Part shown: positions 13,977-22,257 of the stretch, one piece after another
Layout: the number at the start of each line of letters is the position of its first letter
Position numbering within the stretch: position 1 is the stretch's first letter
Assembly: GCA_902476765.1 (NCBI GenBank)
Contig: CABSEJ010000021.1
Span: forward strand, 1 to 31,363
Source of the DNA: an uncultured Blautia sp.
Lineage (GTDB): Bacteria > Bacillota > Clostridia > Lachnospirales > Lachnospiraceae
DNA: 31,363 nucleotides
Direction of reading: 5' to 3'
The notes under the pieces: model-generated
What the model saw: only the letters and a program-made list of their open reading frames with translations
Databases searched by the model: none
What the model was told of the DNA's origin: nothing
Translations under genes and position numbers: made by a program

Positions 13977-14458
13977 CACAAGAAACCTTAGAAATGTCCA
14001 TGGACATTAAAAATCAGGAAGAGTCTGGTATCCGGATAGAGTATTACACTTTATCCGGAGAAAAACCAGAAATATACATGAGCCCCGGAGATTTGTGCGT
14101 ACTCTGTAATGTACTGCATGACTATTCTTCCGCTCTGGAGGTATTTGCCAAAGAAAAAGAGGGATATGAGCAGGCCCTCTTTGAATACCAAGCAGAGCGT
14201 TGCCGAAAAATCCAAAAGCATTTAGAGAACTCCATGGGATACAATGTGGAGCAGGCCATCCGTAAATGCTTAAAAAAGAAGGACAGAGAAAAGGAAAATG
14301 ATGTCGGAGAAGATGCCTTTGTGCTGGCAGTCAGGGCCAGAGGGAGAGCAAGGCAGGAAGAGGTACAGAAGCAAGCAGAGCAACCGAAAGAACTAAAGCA
14401 TAGCGAATATATACTGGAAGGCCAGATGGATTTGAACGATTTTTTGGAGCCTGCCTAG
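13973..14458 (+). CDS. Unknown phage protein with QMDLNDF C-terminal tail
   Basis: The frame is open from 13856, but ATG 13973 overlaps the methylase stop as ATGA and gives 162 residues. The protein is mostly helical and strongly charged, with a coiled-coil-like region at about residues 55-130. The end reads EGQMDLNDFLEPA. A Gln-Met-x-Leu tail of this type resembles sliding-clamp-binding peptides (QLSLF, QMSLL), which would fit a replication-linked role, but this is inference. No family is recognised. Confidence 0.65.
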   Translation: MTQETLEMSMDIKNQEESGIRIEYYTLSGEKPEIYMSPGDLCVLCNVLHDYSSALEVFAKEKEGYEQALFEYQAERCRKIQKHLENSMGYNVEQAIRKCLKKKDREKENDVGEDAFVLAVRARGRARQEEVQKQAEQPKELKHSEYILEGQMDLNDFLEPA

Positions 14459-14520
14459 AAACTATTGCATTTTTCAGGATGAATACCTAGATTGATTGCT
14501 ATAAAAGGCGGTGATTTAAA

Positions 14521-14772
14521 GTGGAAGACAGATGTGCTTTCTGTGGGACTATAGTTCCAGAAGGAAGACAAATATGTAAAAACTGTGAGGTGAAAGCTAT
14601 GAATAAAGAAGGATACCCAGACCCAACAGCGGAAGCAGCAGTACATAATGCCAGCAGAATCCCAAAGCATATCCGGAGCATATACCGAATGCTGAATGCG
14701 GCAGCAGGTGTTTCCGGTTTGGAGATTATAGGATTACGGGATAAAGAGACAGGAAAAGAATACAGGAGGTGA
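14521..14772 (+). CDS. Small zinc-ribbon protein with a second internal start
   Basis: The 83-residue frame starts at GTG 14521 and begins with a CAFC...CKNC zinc ribbon at residues 5-22. The remainder (MNKEGYPDPTAEAAVHNASR onward, ending KETGKEYRR) looks like a separate small phage protein. An internal ATG at 14599-14601 is preceded by GTGAGGTGAAAGCT and could give that shorter product alone. Either the two parts are fused or the gene makes two products. Function unknown. Confidence 0.65.
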   Translation: MEDRCAFCGTIVPEGRQICKNCEVKAMNKEGYPDPTAEAAVHNASRIPKHIRSIYRMLNAAAGVSGLEIIGLRDKETGKEYRR

Positions 14773-14777
14773 TTCCA

Positions 14778-15215
14778 TTGGCGAAAAAAAGACTCAGGGA
14801 CATGACTTGGGAAGATTATGGAATATCGAAAAATCGGTATGATGAACTACGGGCTTTCTGTTTGCAGTACGAAGAAAAGAAATCTAAGATAAACAGGGGC
14901 ATAAGTTCCATGAACTATGATGGTATGCTCAGAGGAAACTTTAAAGGGAATCCATTGGAAGGAATGGCAATTCGGAATGTTACATACCAAAAGGACTGCG
15001 AGATGATAGAACAGGCAGCTATAGCGGCATCCAGTGAATTTTATCCGTATATTCTAAAGAGCGTGATAAATGGATTACCATATAGGTTCATAGAGTATGA
15101 TGAGAAGCTTGGGAAAATACCGATAGGAAAAACAGAATTTTATGCAATCAGGAGAGAATTTTATCATTTTCTTGATTTATTAAAAAGTGGGGACAAAATC
15201 GACCTGCTTTCGTGA
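14778..15215 (+). CDS. Probable phage late-gene regulator (RinA/ArpU-like)
   Basis: The start is TTG 14778, eight bases after AGGAGGTG; the GTG at 14769 is part of that site. The 145-residue protein begins AKKRLRDMTWEDYGISKNRY and has a C-terminal helical half (SEFYPYILKSVINGLPY, then IGKTEFYAIRREFYHFLDLL) that resembles the sigma-like DNA-binding end of RinA/ArpU regulators. It is the last gene before a stem-loop and the terminase genes, where such late activators sit. The assignment rests on position and weak similarity. Confidence 0.6.
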   Translation: MAKKRLRDMTWEDYGISKNRYDELRAFCLQYEEKKSKINRGISSMNYDGMLRGNFKGNPLEGMAIRNVTYQKDCEMIEQAAIAASSEFYPYILKSVINGLPYRFIEYDEKLGKIPIGKTEFYAIRREFYHFLDLLKSGDKIDLLS

Positions 15216-15268
15216 TATTATGGTACTAGGTTAATCCGAAAGAAACGGAGACCCTCCTTCATTATTTG

Positions 15269-15302
15269 AAAAAGCATCTGGCTTATGGGCTGGGTGCTTT
15301 TT
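15269..15302 (+). terminator. Intrinsic-terminator-like hairpin before the packaging genes
   Basis: AAAAAGCA (15269-15276) pairs with TGCTTTTT (15295-15302), and the loop contains further G-U/G-C pairs. The T-run is part of the stem, and a symmetric A-run makes it potentially bidirectional. It would end the early transcript ahead of the late genes unless read through. Confidence 0.55.
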
Positions 15303-15334
15303 GTACGATATAAAATAATACTGGCGGTGAGGTG

Positions 15335-15796
15335 ATGGCTAACAATGAAAACTTAATCCCTTTTAGCAAACGAAGCGTGAGCGAAGCAAGAGAAATGGGA
15401 AGAAAAGGCGGTAAGGCAAGCGGCGAGGCGAGACGCAGAAAAGCGGATTTTAGGAAGACCTTGAACCTACTGCTTACCGCAGAAATAGACAATGAAGAAT
15501 ATAAGCCGGTTTTGGAGGCGCTTGGGTTAGAGTGTACTTTAGAATCGGCTCTTTTAATGGCCCAGATTAAGGAGGCCATGAAGGGCAACACAAAGGCTGC
15601 GTATTTTGTGGCACAGTATGCTGGACAGTCACCGGAACCAGAAGAGAACAGACGTAACCGGGAAGCGGATACAGAGCTGAAGCAGGCAAGGAAGCAGGCA
15701 GTAACCGGAGAGAACGAGACGGATGAGGCATTAGATAAGCTGGATGCTATTTTGAAGGAGATGCGTGACAATGCAGTTGAGCAAGAAGCAGAATGA
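15335..15796 (+). CDS. terS: Probable terminase small subunit
   Basis: ATG 15335 follows GGTGAGGTG. The 153-residue protein starts with an HTH-like and glycine/lysine-rich segment (MGRKGGKASGEARRRK), has a helical core (LNLLLTAEIDNEEYKPVLEA, ALLMAQIKEAMKGNTKAAYF) and a long charged coiled-coil C-terminus. Size, basic DNA-binding N-terminus and position, overlapping the large terminase by 26 bases, fit a small terminase subunit that recognises packaging DNA. The sequence alone is not diagnostic. Confidence 0.7.
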   Translation: MANNENLIPFSKRSVSEAREMGRKGGKASGEARRRKADFRKTLNLLLTAEIDNEEYKPVLEALGLECTLESALLMAQIKEAMKGNTKAAYFVAQYAGQSPEPEENRRNREADTELKQARKQAVTGENETDEALDKLDAILKEMRDNAVEQEAE

Positions 15797-17090
15797 ATAT
15801 ATTGTTAATGCCACGCACCGCTGGAACATAAAATCTGGGGCTGTTCGTTCTGGTAAATCCTATGTAGACACAGCTTATGTTATACTCTTCAGAATCCGTG
15901 AAAGAGCCGGCCTTCCAGGGCTGAATGTAATCCTTGGAGTATCGAAAGAATCCATTGAAAGAAATGTGCTGCAGCCTATGAGGGAGATTTACACAGACAA
16001 GCTGATAGGCACGATTAACAGCCGGAATGTGGCAAGGATTTGCGGAGAGGATGTTTATTGCCTTGGTGCTGAGAAAATCAGCCAGGTGGCGAAAATACAG
16101 GGTTCTAGCATAAAATACTGTTATGGAGATGAGGTTGCCAAGTGGAACAAAGAAGTTTTCCAGATGTTAAAATCTCGTTTAGACAAACCGTATAGCTGTT
16201 TTGATGGTAGCTGCAATCCAGAACACCCTACACATTGGCTCAAAGAATTTTTGGACAGCGTTGAGCTGGACATTTATCTGCAAAGATACATGATTTTTGA
16301 TAATCCTTTTTTAGCTCCTAATTTTGTAGAACAGCTTTGCAAGGAGTATGAAGGCACAATTTACTATGACCGTCTAATATTAGGACTCTGGAAGCGAGCT
16401 GAAGGAGCGATTTACAAACGATTTGCAAATAATCCAGAAGCATTTCGTTGTGTAGTAGTGGAAGCATTTTCCGACAAACCGCTATGCAAAGAGTTTCGAA
16501 AAGAAGACATTGTATCGATAGAAATAGGCCTTGATTTTGGCGGAAATCAATCCGGTCATTCTTTTGTTGCAAGAGGATACACGGATGATTACCGGGAAGT
16601 CATTGCCATTAAATCAAAGCGAATTGTCCAGAAGGATGAAGAAGAAGAAATAGACAGCAACCGACTGGATGAGCTGTTTTGTGAGTTTATTCAGGAAGTG
16701 CTTGACGAATATGCTGTGATTGTAAAGCATGGGGATTATGTGGAATATTGCAACGTAGAATCCGTATTTTATGATAACGCAGAAACTGTTCTGGGAAATT
16801 CTATTAGAAACGCAGTTGAGAAGCGTTTTCCATGGATTTCCGTGAAGCCAGCCCGAAAGAAAGTAATTACAGACCGTATCAGATGTACCGTCAAGCTTAT
16901 GGGAGCTAGGCGGTTTTTTATTACAAAGGATTGCAAATCATTGGAAATGGCTTTTTCAGATGCGGTATGGGATAAAGACGTAAAAGACAAAGATGAGCGG
17001 CTGGATGATGGGAGCACAGATATTGACAGTCTGGACTCTTTTGAATACACGATAGAACGAGACATGAAATATCTGATTCAAGAGGTGTAA
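15771..17090 (+). CDS. terL: Terminase large subunit (PBSX-type)
   Basis: The motor that cuts and packages phage DNA. The 439-residue protein has Walker A GAVRSGKS at 23-30, Walker B IKYCYGDE at 114-121, and a C-terminal RNase H-like nuclease beginning with IGLDFGG, with DN in SVFYDNAETV and a further acidic cluster DGSTDIDSLDSFEY near the end. The start ATG 15771 follows AAGGAG. Family resemblance to PBSX/SPP1 terminases suggests headful packaging, an inference. It overlaps the small subunit and is followed at once by the portal. Confidence 0.93.
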   Translation: MQLSKKQNEYIVNATHRWNIKSGAVRSGKSYVDTAYVILFRIRERAGLPGLNVILGVSKESIERNVLQPMREIYTDKLIGTINSRNVARICGEDVYCLGAEKISQVAKIQGSSIKYCYGDEVAKWNKEVFQMLKSRLDKPYSCFDGSCNPEHPTHWLKEFLDSVELDIYLQRYMIFDNPFLAPNFVEQLCKEYEGTIYYDRLILGLWKRAEGAIYKRFANNPEAFRCVVVEAFSDKPLCKEFRKEDIVSIEIGLDFGGNQSGHSFVARGYTDDYREVIAIKSKRIVQKDEEEEIDSNRLDELFCEFIQEVLDEYAVIVKHGDYVEYCNVESVFYDNAETVLGNSIRNAVEKRFPWISVKPARKKVITDRIRCTVKLMGARRFFITKDCKSLEMAFSDAVWDKDVKDKDERLDDGSTDIDSLDSFEYTIERDMKYLIQEV

Positions 17091-17091
17091 G

Positions 17092-18447
17092 ATGTTTGAT
17101 GGATTAAAAAGATTTTGGAAAGGGTTTATGAAAATGTTTGGTTATAGTGAATTAAAGAATATTGTTGGAAAAGACATTACTCTTTCCGATACTATGATAG
17201 AGGCTATAAAAGAATGGAAACAAATGCTGGCCGGACATGCTGATTGGTGCATGGATAGTTTTGTGGAATCACTTGGGATTGAAGCAGGCATATGCCGTGA
17301 ATTTGCAGATGTAGTTTTGAATGAAATGGAAACCAACATTGACATAGAGCGTCTTGACAAGGTTTATCAAAAAAGCGTGGCAAAACTTAATGAAAATCTG
17401 CAGGAAGGTCTGGGTTTGGGGTCTTTTGTGTTAAAGCCTATAGGGCCAGATAAAGCGGAGTTCGTAACTGCGGACAAATTTGTTCCCATTGCTTTTGGGG
17501 ATGATGGGAAGCCTCTTGACATAGGTTTCTTTACTGTAAGAAAGGCGGGAGAATCTGATTACTTTATCCGGTTCGAGCGCCACTATTTTGTGAACGGTAA
17601 TCTTACAATCGAAAATAAGTGTTATCATTCGCAGAGTCGGGATAATATTGGAATTTCATGCAGTTTAGAGAATGTAGAAGAATGGAAAAATATTTCCCCT
17701 GGGCCTATCACCTATCCAGGCATGACAAGCATGGATTTTGGATACTACCGAAATCCTTTAAAAAACCAAGTAGATGGTTCTAACTGCGGTGTGTCTATTT
17801 TTGAAGCCGCTAAGGAAAGGATACGGAAAGCTGATATTCAGGGGGCGAGGTTAGACTGGGAATATGAGTCAGGAGAAAGAGCTGTTCACATAGACAACAG
17901 GGCTCTGCAGAAAGACAAAAGAACAGGGCGCTTTGGCATGGCAAAACTGAATAAACGGCTGTACCGTGGATTAAACATTGAGGATGGCAAAGACAGAGAA
18001 CTTTTAAAAGAATATTCTCCAGAAATGCGAGACGAGGCCTATAAGCGTGGATTGGAAGAATATAAACGAGAAATTGAGTTTATCGTTGGCCTGGCCTATG
18101 GTGATTTGTCTGACGTACAGGAAGTGGAAAAAACAGCGGCAGAAATCAAAACTTCAAAGGCGAGGAAATATAACCGGGTTTCCGCCATTCAAGGAAACCT
18201 GCGTGAGTGCCTGGAAGATTTTGCGGCAGGCCTGGCTTTCTACAACGGAATGCTTAATTCAGGATACAATTTTTCCTGTAAATTCAATGACTCTATTCTG
18301 ACAGATGAGGAAACGGAAAGGCAGCAGGATAGGCAGGATGTGAGCATGGGGGTAATGAGTTTAGCAGAATACCGGGCAAAGTGGTATAACGAGGATTTAG
18401 AGACGGCACAAGCAAACCTTCCGGAGCTGAATACCGTCATGGAGTGA
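17092..18447 (+). CDS. Portal protein (A118/SPP1-like)
   Basis: The 451-residue protein has the features of the phage portal family (A118-like, SPP1 gp6 group): FVLKPIGPDKAEFVTADKFVPI early, a GISIFEAAKERI-type segment (GVSIFEAAKERI) in the middle, and a helical C-terminus with SRVSAIQGNLRECLEDFA-like clip/stem region (YNRVSAIQGNLRECLEDF). Dodecameric portals form the DNA channel at one capsid vertex. It starts one base after the terminase stop. Confidence 0.9.
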   Translation: MFDGLKRFWKGFMKMFGYSELKNIVGKDITLSDTMIEAIKEWKQMLAGHADWCMDSFVESLGIEAGICREFADVVLNEMETNIDIERLDKVYQKSVAKLNENLQEGLGLGSFVLKPIGPDKAEFVTADKFVPIAFGDDGKPLDIGFFTVRKAGESDYFIRFERHYFVNGNLTIENKCYHSQSRDNIGISCSLENVEEWKNISPGPITYPGMTSMDFGYYRNPLKNQVDGSNCGVSIFEAAKERIRKADIQGARLDWEYESGERAVHIDNRALQKDKRTGRFGMAKLNKRLYRGLNIEDGKDRELLKEYSPEMRDEAYKRGLEEYKREIEFIVGLAYGDLSDVQEVEKTAAEIKTSKARKYNRVSAIQGNLRECLEDFAAGLAFYNGMLNSGYNFSCKFNDSILTDEETERQQDRQDVSMGVMSLAEYRAKWYNEDLETAQANLPELNTVME

Positions 18448-18453
18448 TTTTAA

Positions 18454-20184
18454 ATGAACCGTGAGTACAAAGAAAAACTTTCCGGCCAGATAGAAAAACA
18501 TTTTTCTGATTTGGAAATGCGTATCATGGAAGACATTGTAAGAAGAATCCAAAAAGCAGGAAAAATAACCAGTACAGCCGATTACCAGATAAACAGGCTG
18601 ATGATTCTTGGGTATTCTTCAGCAGACATTGAAAAAATGTTGAAAGAGACGCTTAATGCATCCTATCCGGAAATATTTGAATTATATGACAAAGTTATAG
18701 ACTGGGAATACGTGCGGAATAAGGACATTTATGAGCAGGTAAATGAGAAATTTATTCCGTATGAGGAAAATAAGGAGCTGCAGCAGATTGTTCATGCGCT
18801 GGTAGAACAGACCAATGACGAACTGAAAAACATCACCCAATCTCTAGGATTTTATCTTGATTACAATGGGAAGAAAGTGTTGACTCCATTAGCAGAAGTT
18901 TATCAGGGGTATTTAGATTCCGCTTGTATGGATATAGTGTTAGGTGCATTTGGTTACAATAGCGTTCTTCGCCGTGTTGTGAAGCAGCTCACAGACAGCG
19001 GGCTCAGGAAAATTGATTATTCGTCTGGATGGGCAAACCGTGTGGATGTGGCGGCCAGAAGGGCAGTTATGACAGGAATTACTCAATTAACAGGGCATAT
19101 ATCCGACTACAATGCTGAAAAACTCCATACGGATTTTTTTGAAGTGGCCTGGCATTCCGGGGCCCGGCCTGCTCATGCGGTATGGCAAGGTAAGGTTTGG
19201 AGCAAAAGTCAACTTGTAACAGTCTGTGGCCTTGGAACAGGGCCCGGCCTTTGTGGCTGGAACTGTTACCATGAATATTATCCATTTATCCCTGGAATAT
19301 CAGAAAGAAATTGGACAGATAAGTGGCTGGAAGACCAGAACCGGAAAGAGAATGAACCAAAGAAGTTTAAGGGAAAAGAGTATACGCTTTATGAGGCTAA
19401 GCAGAAGCAAAGGCAGATGGAAACCGCCATGCGGGCGCAACGGGAGAAAGTTCGGCTTCTGGAGAAAGGCGGAGCTGACAAGGACGATATAATGCTTGCA
19501 AAGGCGAAATATCAAGGACAGTTGAATGAATATGCTGGATTTTCCAAGAAAATGGGACTGCAGCAGGAAAGAGAACGAGTTTACTATGACAGAAAAGGCA
19601 GGGTAGCCACTAATACGAAATACCAGAACGCCAAGTATACCCCGGAAATGATTCGCAATGCTGACAAGGATTCCAAGCAGTATGTCCGGTATAAAAATAT
19701 AATCTCAGACAATATCGGAACCCTTGCAGACTTTAGACAAATGAAGTACAATAAGCCTGAGGAATTTGCCTTGTTAACAGATTATAAGAACTCAGTAGAA
19801 AGCGGCATGATTTCTCCGTTGTCAGGATTTAAAAATTACAGTAAAATTTATAACCAGATTGAGAAAAATGTTGTTGGAGTCTATACAGCAGAAGGGACAA
19901 AGGTTACAGGCCAAAGTAAACACTTTATGGAACGTGTAATTGGTACTATGTGTGACCCCGAAACGGGAAAATCACGTTCCGGTGCTTCTGTTGAAGATAT
20001 ATTGGAGTCACTGATAAATCCAATGAAAGTAAATACAGCCAGGGCCGGTAAAAACGGACAAAGAAGCCAAAAATATGTAGGTGAAAATGCAACGGTGACA
20101 ATAAATCCCGATACGGGAATTTTGATTCAGTGCAATCCTACAGATAGTGATTTAATAAGGAGGTTGAGGAATGATACGCTTTAG
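18454..20184 (+). CDS. Minor head protein (Phage_min_cap2) with C-terminal nuclease-like domain
   Basis: The 576-residue protein matches A118-type minor capsid protein 2 (PF06152): a helical N-terminus, the hallmark WHSGARPAHAVWQGKVWS near residue 230 and CGWNCYHEYYPFIPGIS. Residues about 310-400 are coiled-coil. The last 94 residues (from KVTGQSKHFMERVIG at 483) form a separate domain with His490, RSQKYVG and TVTINPDTGILIQCNPT. That layout matches the BECR-fold nuclease domains (PBECR types) found at the end of phage head proteins, which may be injected with DNA. The nuclease call is moderate. ATG 18454 follows GGAGTG. It overlaps the next small gene by 14 bases. Confidence 0.85.
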   Translation: MNREYKEKLSGQIEKHFSDLEMRIMEDIVRRIQKAGKITSTADYQINRLMILGYSSADIEKMLKETLNASYPEIFELYDKVIDWEYVRNKDIYEQVNEKFIPYEENKELQQIVHALVEQTNDELKNITQSLGFYLDYNGKKVLTPLAEVYQGYLDSACMDIVLGAFGYNSVLRRVVKQLTDSGLRKIDYSSGWANRVDVAARRAVMTGITQLTGHISDYNAEKLHTDFFEVAWHSGARPAHAVWQGKVWSKSQLVTVCGLGTGPGLCGWNCYHEYYPFIPGISERNWTDKWLEDQNRKENEPKKFKGKEYTLYEAKQKQRQMETAMRAQREKVRLLEKGGADKDDIMLAKAKYQGQLNEYAGFSKKMGLQQERERVYYDRKGRVATNTKYQNAKYTPEMIRNADKDSKQYVRYKNIISDNIGTLADFRQMKYNKPEEFALLTDYKNSVESGMISPLSGFKNYSKIYNQIEKNVVGVYTAEGTKVTGQSKHFMERVIGTMCDPETGKSRSGASVEDILESLINPMKVNTARAGKNGQRSQKYVGENATVTINPDTGILIQCNPTDSDLIRRLRNDTL

Positions 20185-20422
20185 TTTGACGGAAAAACAG
20201 GTTGCTTTTTTAAAAGAAATGTTCCCTAGTGAGGAGATTGTGCAAAGAGTGCTGCATAGCAAAAAGGGTGTGGATTTCCTTATTGATGTGGACACAAAAA
20301 TTGATTTTATGGAGTTTTTGGAAGACGCTGCTGTGGATTTTATGGATGAAAATCAGGAGGCGACTTTGGAAACAAAGAAAATTGAGGAACTACGAGACAG
20401 TATATATTATCAAACGAATTAG
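20171..20422 (+). CDS. Small acidic protein overlapping the head-protein toxin-like domain
   Basis: This 83-residue protein is rich in Asp and Glu (KIDFMEFLEDAAVDFMDENQ) and is encoded so that it overlaps the end of the minor head gene. AAGGAGG lies eight bases before ATG 20171. Its size, acidity and close coupling are what one expects of an immunity protein for the nuclease-like C-terminus encoded upstream. Alternatively it is an ordinary small head-region protein. No family is recognised. A strong terminator follows immediately. Confidence 0.65.
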   Translation: MIRFSLTEKQVAFLKEMFPSEEIVQRVLHSKKGVDFLIDVDTKIDFMEFLEDAAVDFMDENQEATLETKKIEELRDSIYYQTN

Positions 20423-20455
20423 TACCACCCATTCTTCGGAGTGAGTGGTATTTTT
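20423..20455 (+). terminator. Strong intrinsic terminator with TTCG loop
   Basis: TACCAC plus CATTC pairs with GAGTG plus GTGGTA around a TTCG tetraloop (20423-20450), followed by TTTTT (20451-20455). It begins one base after the stop of the small acidic gene, in the middle of the late operon. Scaffold and capsid genes downstream must be transcribed through it or from another promoter. Confidence 0.85.
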
Positions 20456-20484
20456 GTACCCATTTTTAGGGAGGAGGGAGGCAT

Positions 20485-20736
20485 ACGAAGTATGAATACA
20501 GGATAACAGAAGAAGCGGATATGCTGGCACCGAGATGGCTGGCAGACCGCATTAACTATACCACTATAAAATTTGTTTACTGTATCAGGGATGGAGCGGT
20601 AAAGCTGAAAGGGGTGAGGATAGGCAATGAAATGGCGAAGATTGGAGACCATGTGTTTTTTGATGGTAGACGGTTATCCATAGAAAAGAAGGCGCAGGAT
20701 GAAGCGCCTTTTCTTATGTCAGCAGATAAGACGTAA
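20485..20736 (+). CDS. Small unknown phage protein with ACG in place of the start codon
   Basis: An 83-residue frame begins ACG-AAG-TAT-GAA at 20485, just after GGAGGGAGG (20473-20481), and encodes KYEYRITEEADMLAPRW onward. The first ATG is at 20521, some 40 bases past the ribosome site. The text before that ATG reads as coding (YEYRITEEAD), so ACG probably replaced ATG. The protein is compact with a beta-rich second half (KIGDHVFFDGRRLSI). No family is recognised. It sits between two terminator-like hairpins. Confidence 0.55.
   Translation, partial: TKYEYRITEEADMLAPRWLADRINYTTIKFVYCIRDGAVKLKGVRIGNEMAKIGDHVFFDGRRLSIEKKAQDEAPFLMSADKT
20689..20713 (+). terminator. Hairpin with short T-run near the end of the small ACG-start gene
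   Basis: AAGGCGC (20689-20695) pairs with GCGCCTT (20704-20710), followed by TTTCTT. It overlaps the last codons of the gene at 20485-20736. With the terminator at 20423-20455 it brackets that gene. Confidence 0.5.
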
Positions 20737-20803
20737 AACAGTCTGAGATAACTTTGTTCAGAGGTGCAACCTCGTAAAAAGCGTAGAAGAAAGGAAGAAA
20801 ATC

Positions 20804-21358
20804 ATGAAACGTAAAGATTTAGAAGACTTAGGACTGGAAAAAGAAGCTATTGACAAAATTATGGGCTGGAATGGCACAGACATAGAGAATGAGAAAGCGA
20901 GAACAGCTTCTGCTGAAAGGGAAAGGGATAATTATAAGGCCCAGTTTGAAACTGCAACGGGAGAACTGGGCGAACTGAAAGGCTTAAAACCAGAAGAAAT
21001 GCAGAACACTATCGCAAATCTGCAACAGGCTTTGAAAAACAAGGAAAAAGAGTATGAAGCTAGGGAGGCTGACCGTGTTTTTAATGACACTTTGAAGGAA
21101 GCCATTAAGTCAGCGGGAGGCCGTAATGAGAAAGCGGTTATGGCGCTTCTTGATTTGGATAGCCTTAAACAGTCTAAAAACCAAAGTGCTGACATTAAAA
21201 AGGCGCTTGACGCTGCCAAGGAATCAGATTCTTATTTGTTTGGAGCAAATGAGCCGATTAAAAACCCAGTAGGTCCCACTGGTGGCTCTGGAGAGGAAGG
21301 ACTGGATAACTTAGCGGCAATCCGGGCAGCTATGGGCTTACCGGCTGAGAAAAAATAA
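20804..21358 (+). CDS. Phage scaffolding protein (Gp20 family)
   Basis: The 184-residue protein is highly charged and largely coiled-coil (NEKARTASAERERDNYKAQF, NLQQALKNKEKEYEAREADR), then AIKSAGGRNEKAVMALLDLD, which is diagnostic of the phage minor structural Gp20/scaffold family (PF06810). It guides assembly of the capsid from the protein encoded next and is lost from mature heads. GAAAGGAAG precedes ATG. Confidence 0.9.
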   Translation: MKRKDLEDLGLEKEAIDKIMGWNGTDIENEKARTASAERERDNYKAQFETATGELGELKGLKPEEMQNTIANLQQALKNKEKEYEAREADRVFNDTLKEAIKSAGGRNEKAVMALLDLDSLKQSKNQSADIKKALDAAKESDSYLFGANEPIKNPVGPTGGSGEEGLDNLAAIRAAMGLPAEKK

Positions 21359-21377
21359 AAAAGAGAGGTAAAGAAAA

Positions 21378-22241
21378 ATGGCAAATACGATTGCATTAAG
21401 AAAACAGTATTCTACACTGTTAGATGAAATTTACAAACTGGCTTCCCTTACTTCGGTATTGGATGGCCCAAACGAATTGGTTAAGGAAGGAGCCAATGCG
21501 AATGAGATTTTAATTCCTAAAATTTCCATGCAGGGATTGGCGAACTACAATAAGCAGACAGGGTATGTTTCAGGGGACGTGACACTGGAATACGAAACCA
21601 AGAAATGCACCTATGACCGTGGCCGTATGTTTACGGTGGACGCAATGGACAACATTGAATCTGCAGGCATTGCGTTCGGACGATTATCAGGGGAGTTTTT
21701 GAGAACTAAGGTGGTGCCTGAATTAGATGCGTTTCGCTTAGCTGCTTATGCTTCCATTTCTGGCATAACAAAAGTCAGTGCAGCGCTTTCAGACGGCAAG
21801 GCAGCACTGGCGGCACTTAGAACGGCACGCAGCAAGATTGAGAATGCAGAAGCAAATCTTGAAACCTGCTATTTGTTTATAAATCCTACCGTATATGGGA
21901 TGATTGAGGATTTAGACACAACTGCCTCCAAAAAAGCCATTGAGGGATTTGCAGGCATTGTGAAGGTGCCGGAAGGAAGATTCTACAGCTCCATCACTTT
22001 GACTGCATCAGGGGCAGGTGGATATGGAAAAGCCTCCGCCGGTCTTGCAATGAACTTTTTAATTGTGGACAAACAGGCAGCTATCCAGTATCAGAAACAT
22101 ACCGTATCTAAAATTATCACTCCAGAGGCAAACCAGGATGCAGACGCATGGAAATTTGGTTATCGCACTGTCGGAATTGCGGAGTGCAAAGATAATAAAA
22201 AAGACGGTATCTATGCTCATACTGTCGCTGCCTCTCTTTAA
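21378..22241 (+). CDS. Major capsid protein
   Basis: The 287-residue protein directly follows the scaffold gene. It begins MANTIALRKQYSTLLDEIYK and contains the capsid-like segments ILIPKISMQGLANYNKQTGY, ITKVSAALSDGKAALAALRTA, and FLIVDKQAAIQYQKHTVSKI. These fit HK97-fold capsids of Clostridia siphophages. AGAGAGGTAAAG precedes ATG. There is no long N-terminal delta domain, consistent with use of a separate scaffold. Confidence 0.88.
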   Translation: MANTIALRKQYSTLLDEIYKLASLTSVLDGPNELVKEGANANEILIPKISMQGLANYNKQTGYVSGDVTLEYETKKCTYDRGRMFTVDAMDNIESAGIAFGRLSGEFLRTKVVPELDAFRLAAYASISGITKVSAALSDGKAALAALRTARSKIENAEANLETCYLFINPTVYGMIEDLDTTASKKAIEGFAGIVKVPEGRFYSSITLTASGAGGYGKASAGLAMNFLIVDKQAAIQYQKHTVSKIITPEANQDADAWKFGYRTVGIAECKDNKKDGIYAHTVAASL

Positions 22242-22257
22242 GTAGGAGGTGTTTTTA

